Shown here piece by piece: positions 25,206 through 36,640 of a stretch of DNA of 64,000 bases. The translations under genes were made by a program, and so were the position numbers. The notes under the pieces are model-generated. The model was not told where the DNA came from and did no database searches. It saw nothing but the letters and a program-made list of their open reading frames with translations. This stretch comes from Welwitschia mirabilis (lineage: Eukaryota > Gnetophyta > Gnetopsida > Welwitschiales). Positions within the stretch are counted from its first letter, which is position 1. Each line of letters starts with the position of its first letter. Where the stretch lies: the NCBI GenBank assembly GCA_051453625.1, contig JBOZIK010000001.1, forward strand, positions 191,685,962-191,749,961. Direction: 5' to 3'.

Positions 25206-25208
25206 TAA

Positions 25209-25650
25209 TAAGAGTTATTAGATCTTGGAGATAGTGTTAATATTTTACCTTATAGTATCTACAACAAACTTCGTTTAAATGATCTTAAAAATATTAAAAT
25301 TTAATTACAATTAGCTGATAATTCCTTGAAATCACCTTTGGATAAAATAGAGGATGTGATTGTTTAAGTAAAAAAATTATCACTTTTTAATTAAATTTGT
25401 AGTTTTGATGATTAAAAATATTATAAGTGATACCAATCCTATTCTCTTAGGGAAATCTTTTCTTGCTACTCCTAATGCTCTTATCAATTATAGAAACAGT
25501 CTCATGAATTTTTTCTTTTGAAACATAACTATTGAATTGAATATTTTTAATATGTAAAGCAACTTGATGATTTTGAAGGGGTGGAGTTTATTGAAATATT
25601 GATGATCTTGATTCTTATTTCTATGAAAAAAACATTCTTTCTATGTCATC
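25209..25650 (+). pseudogene. Retroviral-type aspartic protease, family A copy 2
   Basis: Reads ELLDLGDSVNILPYSIY in a single frame, with the catalytic DLG at 25221-25229, then LRLNDLKNIKI, LQLADNSLKSPL and IEDVIV. It is better preserved than copy 1 because the slip after DLG is absent. TAA stops follow in the C-terminal half, where IL-GKSFLA and NALINY mark the flap-proximal and C-terminal blocks. Same family and role as the copy at 22101. No reverse transcriptase follows. Confidence 0.8.
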
Positions 25651-25679
25651 TTATTTGGATTTTGATTCATATAATAATG

Positions 25680-26440
25680 ATTCTTCTTATGATATGGACT
25701 TGTCTCTTGAAGATTTAAGATATTTCTTTGATAATGGCCCTTCTCATTCATTTATTTATTTATCTATACCTTCATCAAATGAAAATTCTTAACAATAATT
25801 ATTAGTTAAGCAAGAGAAAGAAATAGGATGATCCTCTTAGAATGTTTAAGCCTTAAGGGGTATTTTCCATACATCCTTCTTGAATTTTTCAATTAATGTG
25901 TGGAGTTTTTTCATGGTAACATTTCTAAGTCTAATTCATAACTTTATCAATCATCCTATTATTTTAATCTTAACCCTTTTTAAATTTAATCCATAAGTAC
26001 ACACCAATCTTGTAAACCTAATTTGATTTTATCAAATGAGCTTGAATTAGATTTATCTACTTTAGCCTTAAGAATCTTAGATAAAACTATGGAAAAATAT
26101 CATGTATTTAAGGATTCTCTTTTTATAGAAAATCCTAATAATTTGCATCCACCTCACTTACATTTTATGTACTTACATTTATTAAATTTACCTTTATATA
26201 ATCCCTCATAACCTACATTTAATTCACTCCTTCTATCATCTTATCAATTTATGAGACTTAATGATCCTAGTTAATGGTCCTTCCTTTAAATCATATATTA
26301 AGAGATCTTTTATCTTCTCAAAGATTGGTCAAAATTTTATAGGTTTTTGCTTTTTTATTAACTCATTCTTTAAATGTTTGAATTCTTTATTAAGATTTGC
26401 AAGCATTTAGAGTTCTTCAATTTGAAGCCAAAGAAAAAGA
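25680..26440 (+). pseudogene. Unidentified conserved frame after protease, copy 2
   Basis: Counterpart of 22565-23330. The open piece 26023-26211 (62 codons) begins MILSNELELDLSTLALRILD and continues through HVFKDSLF, NNLHPPHLHFMYLHL and PLYNPS; the next in-frame codons give FMRLNDPS, WSFL and IFYLLKDWSKFYRF. Upstream, DLRYFFDNGP and DDPLRMFKP are shared with copy 1. A frame slip between the KEIG and DDPL blocks is present in both copies. I cannot name the protein. It has no transmembrane run or zinc ligand set that stands out. Confidence 0.4.
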
Positions 26441-26659
26441 AAAGAAGGGTGGATTTTTGTCTTTCATGATCATTCTTTATTTCAAAGCATTTATAAGAAT
26501 GACATTAGTTTCTTTATTAGGATAATTCTAATGATCTCTTTCATGTGCTATGCATAAAAAAAGAAAAGAATAATAAGAGAAAGAAATATCAAGAAAAATC
26601 TTAAAGTTCTTTAGCACATATTTTTTATGATCTTTTATATTAGGTTTAGTTAACTACAT

Positions 26660-28086
26660 TAGGGCTATGGACACCTAATGGCAATGTAGCTCTAATAATT
26701 CATTTGTGATACATTCATCTACATCATGACTATAGATGCTTGTTGATAATATAGGACTAAATCCTTCTTATACAACATGCTAAATCTATTGAAAAGAGGC
26801 ATTAAAATACTAAATGATTAATATGATCAAATGGTTGAAACTTGATGCCCATGAAATAATAAGAAAAAGAAATGAAATTAATGTGGAATTGAGGAAATCT
26901 TATGTTTTCATGTTTCAATAATTAAATTTAACATTCTTTGGTTAGTTGTAATTTTGCAAGGATTTACTAAGTTAGACATTTTTTCTTGGTCTTAGTAAAG
27001 GAACCACTTCAATTATGTAAGTAAACAAAGATCATTAGTATGTGTCTTCATATTGTCTCATTTATTCATATAATAAAGTAGGATTTTGAATTTTATTCAT
27101 TCACCTCATCACATTTTCACTCACGTCCATTATTCATTCTAAGCCATAATCCTTTAATTTTTCCTTTTATTAACATTATGTTAATAAACACTTTGTGTTT
27201 TATATGATTTAATCCCCCTATTCATGTCTAAATGTAAGGAAAATTCAAAATAGACCATTGATAAGATATTATCATTTAATAACCTACATTTCATCCATTT
27301 TTAATAAAAGCATATGATTTCCAAGTCAACTACACCAACACATGATCCTTTTCTAGTTCACCTGATCCATATCTCAGAGATATACCAGTGCTGCCACCTA
27401 ACTTGAGAGGCACTATCATCTATCTCTCTTTTTGTTATCTAAGTTTCTCTTATAATGTTATTTAGGTTTTATTTTGATTTACAAATTATTGGTAAGATCA
27501 AGTTTATTCTATAAGCCTATTTTTTTTTTTACTTTATTTTCATATTTAATCTTTTATTTCCATTTTTATTTCATTTTTCACTTCTTTTTTCCCCTTATAT
27601 TTTATCGTTTTAGGTCATCATGAATGAAAGAGTAAGCCCCCTTTTGGAAAAATATATTTTTACGTCATTTCTTGCCTGTTGACAAGATTCAACAAGGTAT
27701 TAGAACTATGTGTTTAAATAGGATGGTATCTTTTACTTTCGAAAGGATATTTTAGAGTTTTATAAGAATGCAATGATTGATGAAGATGATCCTTAAGTAA
27801 TCCACTCCTCTATTTGACACACTTCCTTTGTTATTTCATTGAATGATGCAGAAGCTTTATTATGAGCATAGAACCATGATATTTTGTCTTACATTCTTAT
27901 CAATTTTCATAGATATTATTGTGCTACTCGTAATATTGATTATGTACTTAATAGAGAAGGAGTCTTACCTTGCAAGTACCTCTACAATAACCAACTTGGA
28001 ATTTTTAGGTGTATTATTTGAAATGTTTTACCCACTTTTCATGTAATTAATTTCTATAGTAGTCACCTTGATATGATGAGGATTAT
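26660..28086 (+). repeat. Spacer and gag-like segment of the large unit, copy 1
   Basis: Repeated at 33796-34790 (from about 27120 on), and its first part recurs in reverse at about 51700-52950. It begins with a purine tract and AGGGCTATGG. A similar tract precedes candidate LTR starts at 58373 and 54402, so 26668 onward may be an LTR. From 27615 it enters a gag-like frame (next entry). It ends abruptly at about 28086, where the left arm of the next unit begins. Confidence 0.5.
27615..28086 (+). pseudogene. Plant-transposon-type gag-like gene, truncated
   Basis: The plus-strand frame opens near ATG 27620 (MNERVSP) and runs through FYKNAMIDEDD (27751-27790). This is the 'vreFYaNxxxxd' block of the large family annotated as putative plant transposon protein or retrotransposon gag-like. 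It continues with VIHSSI and, in shifted frames, a hydrophobic segment aligned with the copy at 34310-35420. An open frame at 27843-28046 is an off-frame part of it. The gene is cut at 28086 by the start of the next repeat unit, which the uninterrupted copy at 34790 shows clearly. Confidence 0.5.
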
Positions 28087-28097
28087 CCAAGATAGAA

Positions 28098-30914
28098 AAC
28101 ACTTATAAGATATAAGTAGAAAATCAATAGTTCTATCATGGGGACAGATAAATGTTTATTGATACCTATTACTTAAGTGTTTTTAGTTTTTAATAATGTT
28201 ATTAATTTGTGATATAAATCTTTATGTATTATTTTAATAGAATATAAGAATCTTGATTATAGAACTAATAAAATTGGTTAGTTAAAGAATTAAAATTTCA
28301 AGTTTTTATTACAATATTATGAGCTATCTTTATTGTTTCTAAGTTAAAAAAATAATAATGCTAAAAATCAAATGGGCCACTGCCTCTTTTTATGTCTTAG
28401 AATATATTATTAAATTTAAATAAATCCTATTTATCAATTTAATTAAAAAATATAAGTTACAAACCAACCTAAAATGATAAAAATAAAAAATGGAATTTCG
28501 TAGTTATATCAAAATAGAAGAAGATTAATAAGTCTTATTAATGTTGTATTTCCAAAAACAAGAGGATTTAGTACTTGAAAGAAATAAAACATACTTATTA
28601 TGAAGAACCTACTTGGCCTAGCAATATTTTTTATATTTTTCCAGTAGTTATTTTAGATACTGTTACATGTATAGTAGGTTTAGTAGTTCTAGAACCATCA
28701 ATAATAAGTGAACTAGAAAATCCATTTGTAACTTAAGTGGAGATACTACCCAAATGATATTATTTTCCTTATTTTTCAAATACTTCATATAGTACCAAAT
28801 AAATTCTTTGATGGATTTTTAATGACCTTAGTTCCTTTTGAATTACTAATAGTTCCTTCTTTAGATAATGTAAATGCCATTTAAATTATTAAAATATCAC
28901 TACCTAATGAGGATTTTCATAAGTATCTCACATATGACATTAGCATTCTCATGAGTTTTTTTTTTCTTAGTTAACTTTTCAATAGAAAATACCATCTTGT
29001 TTAAGTGGAGGACTCTTTCAATCAAGCCAATTTAAGTGCTATTGGATTTTTTGTATTCTTAATTTCACCCTTACTTAACACTAACAAACAAACAAGCCTT
29101 ATAAAATATTCTTTAATAATTCTCATGTTTAACATAATGTTTGTCTTACTTCATAAAGAATTTAGATCCTCTTAGATTATTATCCTCTTTTTAGTTTATA
29201 ATTATCCTAAATTTCATGTAATATTAATTACATTTCATTAATGTTTAGTTAATTTGCATTTCATAAGTACGTAATAAATGAGGTTAATTAAACTACCATG
29301 ATTATAAAGTTATGCTCCCTAATGATGATTTTTAGCAAGGTATACAACCGTAGTATTAGATGATGCTAGATAAGATAAGTAGATGCAACCCTCAATAATG
29401 TTGACTAATCCAAAAAGATCTTAAGAGATGGATTATTATGGTAATTTATGTCTTTAAATTTGACCACTTATCTAAGTTGTTATAAATAGCTATCATAANN
29501 NNNNNNNNAAATAGAAGGCATGACTATAATACCTATCAATGATTTTGCTTTTAAGTGTTTAACTTAAAATAGTAGACATTACATTATGTAGTATAGTCAA
29601 ACCAAAATAAACAAGGTAAATACCTAGTATTATTCTTTCATAGGGATAATTGTGGTGAATTAATAAAAATTACATATATTTTTTCTAACTTGTAATGTTA
29701 ATCCAAAGAAAGGATAAAATTGAGAGTTAAGAGTTATGAAAAAAATTTAATTAAAGAGTTAGGAAAATGAAAAATTTCCAAGCTTTTAGCTTAATTTGTC
29801 CTTTAGAAATCCTTCAATCCAATGATATCTTTCACTTTCCTAAAATATAATGTAAAGTATAAAGTTATGATGGCTCATATCATGATGACATAATTTTATT
29901 CACATATAAGGATTGGTAACTTTAATAGTCAGTTGATACTTTATAGTCCTATAATAAATATGCAAAGTAAGGACTTATAGTACTTAAAATCCATTAAATA
30001 AAAGTGACTTAAATTAACTAACTTATGAAATTTACTTAGTTAATAATATAACTTGATAATAGTTTTTAATTAAGTACTACAATTACAAAGCTATTTACAA
30101 CTTGAAATCAAAGTTAAACAACTATTTTTATTAAATCAAAAAAGCACATTACACTAAGAGAATAAGAAGATGCTAATATGAACTTCATAAGCTAGCCTTG
30201 AAACCAGTTCACTCCCAAAGAAGGTACTTAGAAGGCCATGTTAACTATGACACTTTATTGATTCTACTAATTTGCTAACTAAAGAATCTTTGTAATGATG
30301 GTTTAAGTGCCTTTTATAGGTGAGTATGAGGTGTGGGTAATATTAAGCCTTTGGCGTGTAGTATTAGGTAGGTAGTTATAACGTTTTTCATGTAGATTTA
30401 AGTAGAGCCTTTGTATTCTTAGGTAGGTGAGAATCAACATGATAAGTTCAATACATGGCCTTAGGAAGCGGATGCTTCTACTAACTAATGAGGTTGCCAT
30501 GTGTCTTCTGTATCATTGCACTTAACACTACCATATATTACTACTATGTTTCTTCTGTGTAATCACCACATGTCATTGAAAATATCAATTTTTTATTATG
30601 TAAAATTTGATCAAGCTCATAATTCCATTTTGCTTATTTTTTCATGATAAGTTCAAATGTAACAATTCAAATGTTTTAATCTAAAGAACGAACAACATTA
30701 ATGGCCTTATTAAGATGTCTTATTCTAAGCTAAATAATCTTCATCTTTCGACATGTCCTTTAGAATGTGGTAAATAGTATTAAAATATCATGAAAAGATG
30801 ATAAAGCTATAAATAATGTTTAAAAAAAAGATCTAATATCATAAAATAGTTATTTTAATATGTCTTATTAAGCTAAATTAATCAAATAACTTGATTAAAA
30901 TGTGTATTTTTTCA
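28098..30914. repeat. Left arm of the large repeat unit, copy 2
   Basis: Matches 15311-18073 along its whole length, including the minus-strand frames (28600-29050) and the open frame at 30303-30500, which matches 17426-17653 residue by residue for most of its length. The minus-strand TATAAAAGG box recurs near 30311-30320. The 10-N gap inside is discussed separately. Confidence 0.75.
29499..29508. other. Assembly gap (10 N)
   Basis: In copy 1 the two flanks are practically adjacent (16660-16675), so the gap is probably of zero or negative length. Confidence 0.99.
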
Positions 30915-32144
30915 TGTTAACTATCAACACTCAAAAATTGACATTTATATCAAGGAATTAAGGCCTTATTAGTAATTTTAATTAATCATTAGGATGGTTT
31001 TATGCATTTCTTTCACCTAAGACTATGAAAATTCTGTTTTAATACTAATATGCCTAAACACTTATTTTGCAGTATAAATATAAAATCAAGAGAATCATGG
31101 TACAAGATGAAGCCATGCTAAGCATAATTGGTAGAAGTGCTGATTGTAGGAATGGCAATTCTAGTTTCTTAAAGTAAAATAGTATCATTCTTATGTTTCT
31201 AAGTTCTCTAGAAACAAGTAAATTCATTTCCATCATTTCTGAAAATAGAAGATGAACAATAAATATTTTACAAAAAGAACCTCTTAATTTGTATTTATGA
31301 CTAAAGAATTATTTTATGTACTTTGGGGGTCTTTAGAATAACTCCATTAGGCCTTAGAAACTACAATTAGAAACCTTAATTTAATCCTATAAATACCCTT
31401 TCTTACTTCATTTGAGGGGAGTTACTTTTATATTGATATTTTAAAAAGACTAGAGATTTAGTCATGAGTTCTTTCTTGGTGTATTACTTTAATATTAAGT
31501 TGCAAATTTCATACTTGTTATATTTAGAATTGGATAAGGCATGATTTTAATTTAAAATCTAATTTTTTGTTATACTTAAAGTTATCTAAGTTATGATTTT
31601 AATTTAAGTTCTAATTTGATGATTTTTCTTTACATTATAGCTTGCATAAAATGAATGTTTATTTGATGGATCTTGGAAGACCCCTAATTTTCATGATTAT
31701 TTTATGCTTGTTGTGAAGGCTATGTGGCTTGGTTATGTTACCCTCATCTCTATGATGGATGTGATTATGCCATTATGCTTGAGCTTAAACTAATGAAATA
31801 ATCATGTTCATAGTGGATTATATCATTGCAATTGAGTTGAAAGTAAAACTACCAGTTTTCATTTTAAGTACCTATACTTTTTCATAAAGTTATTATATTA
31901 GTTTGAATGTTATATCTAATTCCTAGATCTTTAATATTATTTCACTCTCTGCTACTCTCTATTTTTATACTTATTTTACTAATATCTTTTATCATCTAAC
32001 TATGAGGAAGAATAACATTAGGACTATACTACAAACGAAAGTCTAGTATTTTTTTTGTAAAATTTGGATTTGGCTACAAAAGATTTGTATTTTTAGGGTG
32101 ATCTTATAAATGGTGATAAACATAAGTGTGGCCAAATTTCATCA
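30915..32144 (+). mobile_element. LTR of family A, copy 2
   Basis: Begins TGTTAACTATCAAC and ends TTTCATCA, aligned with 18074-19410 but about 100 bases shorter, owing mostly to a deletion after the TATA region near 31480. TATA box at 31388-31395. The primer-binding site follows at 32157. Confidence 0.7.
31388..31395 (+). promoter_or_regulatory. TATA box of family A LTR copy 2
   Basis: TATAAATA in TCCTATAAATACCC, at the position equivalent to 18538. Confidence 0.65.
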
Positions 32145-32156
32145 TGAATAGAGTTT

Positions 32157-32174
32157 TGGTATTGTTATCAGCGA
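32157..32174 (+). other. Primer-binding site, tRNA-Asp type, family A copy 2
   Basis: TGGTATTGTTATCAGCGA, with eight changes from the Athila/Tat site, seven of them C-to-T or G-to-A. Confidence 0.7.
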
Positions 32175-33079
32175 TAGTGACATGGTAGCTATAGTGGAGG
32201 ATGCACGAAGTTTACTTTTCTATACCCTTTTTAGCTTTCTTTTTTTCCTTAGTTTTTAGTTTTTTCTCTTTTCTTTATTTTTCACTATATCCTTTCTAGT
32301 GCATTTTTTTTTCCTTTTTATCGCTAATGGATTGGTGTTGTTCACTTAATCAATGAAACCTAATCTAGTGAATTCTTTTTCTTTTTTGTTTTTTATTTTT
32401 ATATTTTTCCTTTCTTTTCTTTTATAATTTTTTGGTTCCTTTTTATTTCTTTTATTTAAAAAGATAATCTTGATGGTATATCAAATTTTCTTGTAGGGAC
32501 TAATCTCTTATAAGCTTTGAAGGAAAAATTCAAGAAAATAATTAATAAAATCATTCTTCTATTCATATTCTCTCTTCTCTTTTTTCTTTTCAATCTTAGA
32601 TGATTTTATCAATAGGTACTTAAAGATTATTTTAGAGAAGAACATCATTAAAAAATATCAAGGAAGTGCTTTAGTACAAGTAGTACTCATTTTTATAATT
32701 TTTATTTCATGCATTACATTTCATTATATTTTTATTTTGCATTAATCATTCTTGGGATCCTTGTTTAGTATTTTTTTTCCTACAAGTAAACTAAACTGAT
32801 CTTATATCTTAAATTGTTAATTTTTTGAAACACTGACTATCATTTTTGCTAAATCAATTTTACACCATCTTACTAGCACTGCCATTTTCCCTTACTGGTA
32901 CTATTGGTTTCTTGTGTTAAAATATCTTTATGTTTGGTGAAATTTACTTTTAAAACATCTTGAACCTTTTCATCTACTATGTAATTCTAAAAATGTAACC
33001 TATTTGCACTATTTTCGTATGTTTTATGAACTATGAATAAACCACTAATTGTAGATTACATCAAATTCCTTAATCTAAC

Positions 33080-33296
33080 ATGGCTAGAAATCTTATAGGT
33101 CAATCATAAGAGAGACCTAAACAAAGTTATAATGGATATAGGAGTAACCTTCATCCAAACTAACCTAGACTTACTTTGAAAGAATACTTTCAACCTTAAT
33201 TTTTAGGTACATCTTCTTGCATTATTCAACCTTTAAATGCAAAAAGAATAGACTTGAAACCAGCAATGATTTAACTTCTTCCACACTCTCATGATT
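33080..33296 (+). pseudogene. Ty3/gypsy gag, family A copy 4 (5' piece)
   Basis: ATG at 33080 with MARNL, the same start as 20346. The frame gives SYNG, NLHPN, LTLKEYF and KRIDLKPAMI, then stops at the 499-N gap. Stops are TAA at glutamine positions. The rest of gag, the protease and the unknown frame would lie in the gap if the unit is complete. Confidence 0.65.
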
Positions 33297-33795
33297 NNNN
33301 NNNNNNNNNNNNNNNNNNNNNNNNNNNNNNNNNNNNNNNNNNNNNNNNNNNNNNNNNNNNNNNNNNNNNNNNNNNNNNNNNNNNNNNNNNNNNNNNNNNN
33401 NNNNNNNNNNNNNNNNNNNNNNNNNNNNNNNNNNNNNNNNNNNNNNNNNNNNNNNNNNNNNNNNNNNNNNNNNNNNNNNNNNNNNNNNNNNNNNNNNNNN
33501 NNNNNNNNNNNNNNNNNNNNNNNNNNNNNNNNNNNNNNNNNNNNNNNNNNNNNNNNNNNNNNNNNNNNNNNNNNNNNNNNNNNNNNNNNNNNNNNNNNNN
33601 NNNNNNNNNNNNNNNNNNNNNNNNNNNNNNNNNNNNNNNNNNNNNNNNNNNNNNNNNNNNNNNNNNNNNNNNNNNNNNNNNNNNNNNNNNNNNNNNNNNN
33701 NNNNNNNNNNNNNNNNNNNNNNNNNNNNNNNNNNNNNNNNNNNNNNNNNNNNNNNNNNNNNNNNNNNNNNNNNNNNNNNNNNNNNNNNNNNNNNN
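33297..33795. other. Assembly gap (499 N)
   Basis: Left flank corresponds to 20563 and right flank to 27128 of the first unit, so about 3.5 kb is expected here if the unit is intact. Confidence 0.99.
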
Positions 33796-34309
33796 TGATT
33801 ATTCATTCTAACCCATAATTCTTTAATTTTTCCTTTTATGAAAATCACACTAATAAACACATTGTGTTTTTTTAATGATTTAAGCCCTCTATTCATGTTT
33901 AAATGCAAGGAAAATTCAAAATAGATGATTAATAAGATCTTATAATCTAATAACCTACATTTCACCCATTTTTCATAAAAGTATATGATTTATAAGCCAA
34001 CTACACTAAACACTCATTTTTATACAATCATAGCACATGAACCTTTTCTATTTTACTTGATCCATGTCTTATAGATATAACAATGCTGCCACCTAAATTG
34101 ATAGGTACTATTATCTATCTCTCTTTTTATGTATCTAAGTTTCTTTTATAGTGTTATTTAAGTTTTCTTTGGGTTTTCAAATTATTATTAAGATTAAGTT
34201 TTTTATATAAGCCTATCTATTTTTTCACTTTATTTTCATATTTTATATTTTATTTCCATTTTTATTTCATTTTTCATTAATTTTTTCCCTTATATTTTAT
34301 TCTTTTAGG

Positions 34310-35420
34310 CCATCATTAATGAAAGAGCAAGTCCCTTTTGGAAAAATATATCTTTACATCATTTCTTGCCTTATTTACGTCATTTGACCTTGACAAGATT
34401 TAATAAGGAATTGGAACTATGTATTTAAAGAGGATGGTACTTTTACTTTCTAAAGGCCATTTTAGAGTTCTATAAGAATGTAATAGTTGATGAAGATAAC
34501 GCTCGAGTAATCCACTCCTCTATTTGACACGCTTCCTTTGTTATTTTTTGAATGATGAAGAAGGTTTATTAGGAGTATAGCACCATGATATTTTGTCTTA
34601 CATGCTTATAAATTTCCTTAGCTATTATTGTACTACTTTTAATATTGATTATGCACTTAATGGAGAAGAAGCCTTGTCTTGCAAGTACCTCTACAAAAAC
34701 CAACTTAGACTTTTTAGGTTTATTATTTGAAATGTTTTATTCAATTTTCATATAACTAATTTCTATAGTAATCACCTTGATATGATGAGAATTATCCAAG
34801 ACAATAAACCCTTTGATATTTCTAAATGCCTCCTCACTACTATAATATTGACTATAAGAGTAATATTCGTCTCCCTTGCTTAGTTTTAGAGTAGATCCAC
34901 AATGCCTTAGCTTATAACTTATACTTTAAGAAATGAGATAGGACCTTCATTCAAACCATCACTTCTAGAAACCTTACTTAAGTTGAAAAGTACAAGAATT
35001 AGGAATGGATTCCAAGGGGTCTTTAGGAAATTAAGGAAATTAAAAAAAATATATAACTCCTTCTCCCTCTCATGTTCCTCCTTTTTCATATTCTTCACCT
35101 CTTACATAAAGAAAAGGGAAAGCTCCTATGAGTGAAACATCTTATTCTACACCTTCTTCTACCCCTTCTTTTATTACTCATAAAAATTTTTGTACTACTT
35201 TAAGTAATAAATTTCTAAAAGAAATTCTCAAATCTCAAAGAACTTGAGTTGGAAATTATAGGAAATGATGAAAAGAATTGCAAAGAAATAAAAAGATATA
35301 TTAAAGAAGCAAGAAGAAATGAATAAGAAACTATAAAAATTGACTTCTTATAGAAGATTCATGAACTACATTTTTCTTAGTTTCTTCCTTTCTGTCACCC
35401 TTTTTCATCTACATTTTCTA
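34310..35420 (+). pseudogene. Plant-transposon-type gag-like gene
   Basis: Plus strand, several slips. Blocks in order: NERASPFWKN near 34320, LEFYKNVIVDEDNARVIHSS (34461-34510), LRLFRFIIQNVLF, HLDMMRIIQDNKPFDI near 34770-34810, RSTMPQLITYTLRNEIGPSF (about 34890-34960) and a Ser/Pro-rich tail with GKAPMSETSY. This order (FYxN block, a helical core with a conserved Asp-Ile segment, a basic low-complexity tail) is typical of the putative plant transposon protein family, found as the gag-like gene of many non-autonomous plant retroelements. It is the uninterrupted relative of 27615-28086. A copia-type LTR begins 40 bases downstream. Function in such elements is not established. Confidence 0.55.
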
Positions 35421-35462
35421 GTTGTAATAGCTACATTGTACTCACATATTTCTTTATTATAA

Positions 35463-36640
35463 TTAAAGATGATTAAACTTAGAGGATAGGGTAAAGAGTT
35501 ATAGTAAATAAAAATTTTAACTAAGGACAAAATTAAAAGCATAGTAAAATAAATACATTACTAAGATAATATGGTTCCCCCACCTAGTTACATCCACACA
35601 TAAAGGGTATCTTCCTCTCATACCTCTAGATATTCTTCATCTATAAGAAATAGTGGTTTTAACTTACTATTAATCTTACAACAATATGAAAGTCTCCTCA
35701 TAAGGTATCATCTCTTATCATTAGAAAAATCAACAAACATGTGTACATAGGAACAACCATAAAGTGGGATGCTCCTTCCAAGGTATCAAATGCTTCTCCT
35801 TAAGGAAATCCAACAACAATGTGAGATGCTCCACATAAAATAAAAAACTTTTTTCCTTAGGAAAATACAACAATACAAGTTCTTACAGACACAACCTTAA
35901 TGCACATCCATATAAAGGTTACCTTACAATGCATTTGATAATATAATAATGGATTTTACAATAGTGTTTAAGAATGAGATAGTTCAACGATGTAGGATCC
36001 AATAAAGAAATATAACAAAAAGCGTAAAAGATGTAGCATTGTTGATCAGCTTAAGTTCCTTGTTATTGTCATCATCATAAGTGCAAATGAATAATGTAAT
36101 AATCTAGGATCCAATAATAAAAGATGTAGACATTGGAAGTTCCTTTTCAAGTAGGAGCTTTGATCCTTCATGAGTGGTTTCAATCACCAGTGTGATCATT
36201 TTCTTGTGCTAGATTTCTTTATTACCTACCTTAAAAGTGTTATCATTTTTTTGATATATTCATCATGTTGTACCTTTATATTGTTAAAGAGATGCTACCT
36301 ATTTGACCTTAGATAGTAGCTACTTGAACTTTATAAGTATCAAGTAATGGATAAAAGTGTCTAGGTATTATGTAAACATATTTATTTTTATTTGATGTGA
36401 ATCTTTTTAAAATATGCCTTCAAAATTATAGATGTCTACTAATAGTTAGACTTCTTCACCTCGTATATGGATTCATCCAAAGTACATAGAACTTTTTGAA
36501 AATTGAATTATATAATTTTTGCCCCTTCATGGTTATGAATCCATAATGAGAAACTTGATAGATTGTCTTAAAAGTAAAATACTCATTAAAGTATAAAATA
36601 ACTCTATTACCTATTCTAGTTTATCATAGATATCTTCAAA
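35463..36640 (-). mobile_element. Copia-type LTR, second-element subfamily
   Basis: Aligns with 42893-44078 over nearly its full length, from the GATTAAACTTAGAGG block to the CTCATTAAAGTATAAAATAAC block. It contains three or more imperfect repeats of about 60 bases (35690-35880) and part of an AGATGTCT cluster. The matching sequence extends about 20 bases to the left, into a degraded primer-site region (35440-35462). No gag follows it, so it may be a solo LTR or a truncated element. Confidence 0.6.

Noticed and set aside
33222-33965. Open frames across the 499-N gap
   Set aside because: Produced by N. The real content is a family A gag fragment to the left and spacer sequence to the right.
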